A stretch of 64,000 nucleotides of DNA from Comamonas sp. (GTDB lineage Bacteria > Pseudomonadota > Gammaproteobacteria > Burkholderiales > Burkholderiaceae_C), in the NCBI GenBank assembly GCA_015478895.1, contig JADMKK010000008.1:1-64000 (forward strand). The letters run 5' to 3'. Of the stretch, positions 62,199-64,000 are shown piece by piece (position 1 is the first letter of the stretch; every line of letters begins with the position of its first letter). The notes under the pieces were generated by a model. That model was not told where the DNA came from. It did not search any database and saw only the letters and a program-made list of their open reading frames with translations. The position numbers and the translations under genes were made by a program.

Positions 62199-64000
62199 AT
62201 GTTTCCCCAGCGACTGGATGCTCCGCAGGCTTATGACATTGCCCAGGCCATGATGGAGGGCGTCAACCGCCACTATCAGCTGTTTCGGGCCGCCTCACAG
62301 GCGGCAAAAAATCGATTTGAGCAGGCTGACTGGGCGGGCCAGCAGCAGGTGCAACGTGAGCGCATTGCGTTTTATGACCAGCGCGTGCAAGAGTGCGTAG
62401 CGCGGCTCACCGAAACATTGGCAGCAGACCGTCAGCCCATGGCGGTGTGGCAGCAGGCCAAGCTGTACTACATAGGCTTGATGGTGGGGCATTTGCAGCC
62501 AGAGTTGGCAGAGACCTTCTTCAACTCGGTCACCACCAAAATTTTGCACCGCACGTATTTCCACAACGATTTCATCTTTGTGCGTCCGGTGGTCAGCACC
62601 GAATACCTGCAAGCGCCTGACGCCCCCGCTTTTCGTGCTTTTTACCCGGCCACGCTTGATGCTTTGGTGCCCACGCTGCACAGCATCGTGGCGCATTTTG
62701 GTCTGCAGACGCCGTTTGAAAATCTGGGCCGCGATGTGGCGCTGTTGGCCGCCCGCATCCGCCAGCGCCTGCAGGGGCTGACACTGCGCGCCAACTTTCA
62801 GATTCAGGTGCTCAGCAGTCTGTTTTTTCGCAACAAAGGCGCGTACTTGGTGGGCAAGATCATCACCGGCTACACCGAAGTCGCGCTGGCCGTGCCCATC
62901 GTGCATGCCAGCCATGGCCGTGGGCTGGTGCTGCATGCCGCCTTGCTGGATGAGGAAGATCTGCACGGCCTGTTCAGCTTTGCACGGGCTTACTTCATGG
63001 TGGACATGGCCGTGCCCAGCGCTTATGTCGAGTTTCTGCACAGCCTGATGCCGCGCAAGCCACGCGGTGAAATCTATAGCGCGCTGGGTTTGGCCAAACA
63101 AGGAAAAACGCTGTTTTACCGCGATTTTCTGCACCACCTGCAAAACAGCAGCGACCAGTTCCGCATTGCTCCAGGTATCAAGGGCATGGTCATGCTGGTG
63201 TTTGACCTGCCCAGCTTTCCCTACGTATTCAAGCTGATCAAGCACAAGTTTCCGGCCCCCAAGGAAACCACCCGCGAAGAGGTGAAAGCCAAATACTGGC
63301 TGGTCAAACAGCACGACCGTGTGGGGCGCATGGCGGACACCATGGAGTACAGCATGGTGGCTTTTCCGCTGGATCGGTTTCGTGCCGATCTGGTGCAGGA
63401 GTTGCAGGCCGAGGCGGGGCCCTATGTCGAAATCAGTGATCGCGACGGCGATGGGCAGCAAGAGCTGATCATTGAGCAGCTTTACATCGAGCGCCGCCTG
63501 CTGCCGCTCAATGTGTTCTTGCAGGAATGCATGGACGCCGGACTCGACAACGCTGCGCCAAGGGCAGCGCTGGAGCGTGCGGTGCTGGAGTATGGCAACG
63601 CCATCAAAGACTTGGTGGCGGCCAATATCTTTCCCGGCGACATGCTCTGGAAAAACTTTGGCGTCACGCGGGGCGGCAAGGTGGTGTTCTACGACTATGA
63701 CGAGATCGAATACCTGAGCGATTGCAACTTCCGCGCCGTGCCCGCACCCCGTAATGAGCAAGAAGAAATGAGTGGCGAAATCTGGTGGCGCGTCGGGCCC
63801 AAGGATGTGTTTCCCGAGACGTTTGAGCCCTTTTTGCTGGCGCACCCGGCTGTGCGTGATGTGTTTATGCGCTACCACGCCGATTTGCTCACGCCCGCGT
63901 TCTGGAAGGGCCACCAGGCGCGCATTGCGCAAGGCCATGTCCACGATGTTTTTCCCTATGCCCGCAGCCGGCGCTTGCTGCCGGATGTGGTGCATGAGGG
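62199..64000 (+). CDS. aceK: Isocitrate dehydrogenase kinase/phosphatase, 3' end beyond the window
   Basis: The plus strand is open from ATG 62199 to base 64000 with no stop (600 codons), so the ORF track omits it and shows only its minus-strand shadow (62295-63995). The sequence starts MFPQRLDAPQAYDIAQAMME and has KGMVMLVFDLPSFPYVFKLI (ATP-binding region of AceK) and VVFYDYDEIEYLSDCNFR. Near the end it has GHVHDVFPYARSRRL. The enzyme switches isocitrate dehydrogenase on and off, and so sends isocitrate to the glyoxylate shunt when acetate or leucine-derived acetyl-CoA is used. E. coli AceK has 578 residues, so little is missing. It is likely co-transcribed with can. Confidence 0.95.
   Translation, partial: MFPQRLDAPQAYDIAQAMMEGVNRHYQLFRAASQAAKNRFEQADWAGQQQVQRERIAFYDQRVQECVARLTETLAADRQPMAVWQQAKLYYIGLMVGHLQPELAETFFNSVTTKILHRTYFHNDFIFVRPVVSTEYLQAPDAPAFRAFYPATLDALVPTLHSIVAHFGLQTPFENLGRDVALLAARIRQRLQGLTLRANFQIQVLSSLFFRNKGAYLVGKIITGYTEVALAVPIVHASHGRGLVLHAALLDEEDLHGLFSFARAYFMVDMAVPSAYVEFLHSLMPRKPRGEIYSALGLAKQGKTLFYRDFLHHLQNSSDQFRIAPGIKGMVMLVFDLPSFPYVFKLIKHKFPAPKETTREEVKAKYWLVKQHDRVGRMADTMEYSMVAFPLDRFRADLVQELQAEAGPYVEISDRDGDGQQELIIEQLYIERRLLPLNVFLQECMDAGLDNAAPRAALERAVLEYGNAIKDLVAANIFPGDMLWKNFGVTRGGKVVFYDYDEIEYLSDCNFRAVPAPRNEQEEMSGEIWWRVGPKDVFPETFEPFLLAHPAVRDVFMRYHADLLTPAFWKGHQARIAQGHVHDVFPYARSRRLLPDVVHE

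Noticed and set aside
62295-63995. 566-aa minus-strand ORF
   Set aside because: It is the antisense shadow of aceK, whose plus-strand frame is open from 62199 to the window end and carries AceK motifs.
63890-64000. Possible frameshift near the end of aceK
   Set aside because: I re-read the junction of lines 63841 and 63901. The frame stays open and gives the expected GHVHDVFPYARSRRL ending, so there is no frameshift.
1-64000. tRNA, rRNA or riboswitch genes
   Set aside because: Reading the intergenic regions showed no cloverleaf with CCA-proximal features, no rRNA segments and no riboswitch core that I could identify.

Overview
The window is a high-GC chromosomal segment from a betaproteobacterium, most likely a member of the Comamonadaceae (Comamonas/Acidovorax/Delftia relatives). 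The grounds are a general porin of the neisserial/burkholderial type, two stand-alone Bug-type (tripartite tricarboxylate) receptors, an exceptionally long double-length UvrA, a LiuR-controlled leucine pathway next to carbonic anhydrase and aceK, and short intergenic repeats of a kind I associate with this family. No rRNA, tRNA, CRISPR array, transposase, integrase or prophage genes were seen.

Layout. 1-3.6 kb: a 45-aa membrane protein missed by the ORF track, a porin and an MHS-family transporter. 3.6-12.1 kb: a minus-strand operon for the lower leucine/isovalerate pathway (liuB, liuC, DUF4126 protein, liuD, ghrA, HMG-CoA lyase, DUF1289, DsbA-like isomerase). 12.2-22.6 kb: Na+/H+ antiporter, AraC regulator, CDF metal exporter, then Bug receptor, CoA-transferase, cupin, acyl-CoA dehydrogenase and LysR regulator, then the RNA helicase dbpA. 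22.7-24.0 kb: an AT-rich orphan gene between two inverted copies of a ~180-bp GC-rich element, the strongest candidate for an undescribed unit. 24.2-28.5 kb: lipocalin, TauE/SafE exporter and a persulfide/sulfide-response cluster (DsrE-like, metallo-beta-lactamase dioxygenase, BigR-type repressor, two YeeE/YedE transporters). 28.6-33.4 kb: nitroreductase, Tat-exported amidohydrolase, small exported proteins, ybeY and phoH. 33.5-42.5 kb: ruvAB, a three-gene MacAB/Lol-type export system, prfC, a HAD phosphatase and a second Bug receptor. 42.6-48.5 kb: double uvrA. 48.7-57.7 kb: a second MHS transporter, the cyoABCD quinol oxidase with SURF1, and ctaBA. 58-64 kb: a HAD phosphatase, a YchJ-like protein, then liuR, a thioesterase, isovaleryl-CoA dehydrogenase, carbonic anhydrase and aceK (cut by the window end).

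How it fits together. LiuA (60.3 kb) makes 3-methylcrotonyl-CoA, LiuB/LiuD carboxylate it, LiuC hydrates it and HMG-CoA lyase cleaves it, so the pathway is complete but split between two loci ~48 kb apart. Two near-perfect LiuR-type operators flank liuR; none was found at the other locus. The BigR cluster is arranged as a divergent operon around an AT-rich spacer.

The most striking non-gene signal is a ~36-bp palindromic repeat (CTCTAGCCCTTAT...AAGGGCTAGTAGCTAT) in 11 copies, with an 82-bp relative in 3 copies. They sit against gene ends, sometimes providing a stop codon or a Shine-Dalgarno-like AAGGG, and one copy lies in frame inside liuB. Upstream of liuD, a 33-bp duplication of the liuD start has produced a 46-codon upstream ORF overlapping liuD. 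All family assignments rest on recognised motifs, not on database searches.
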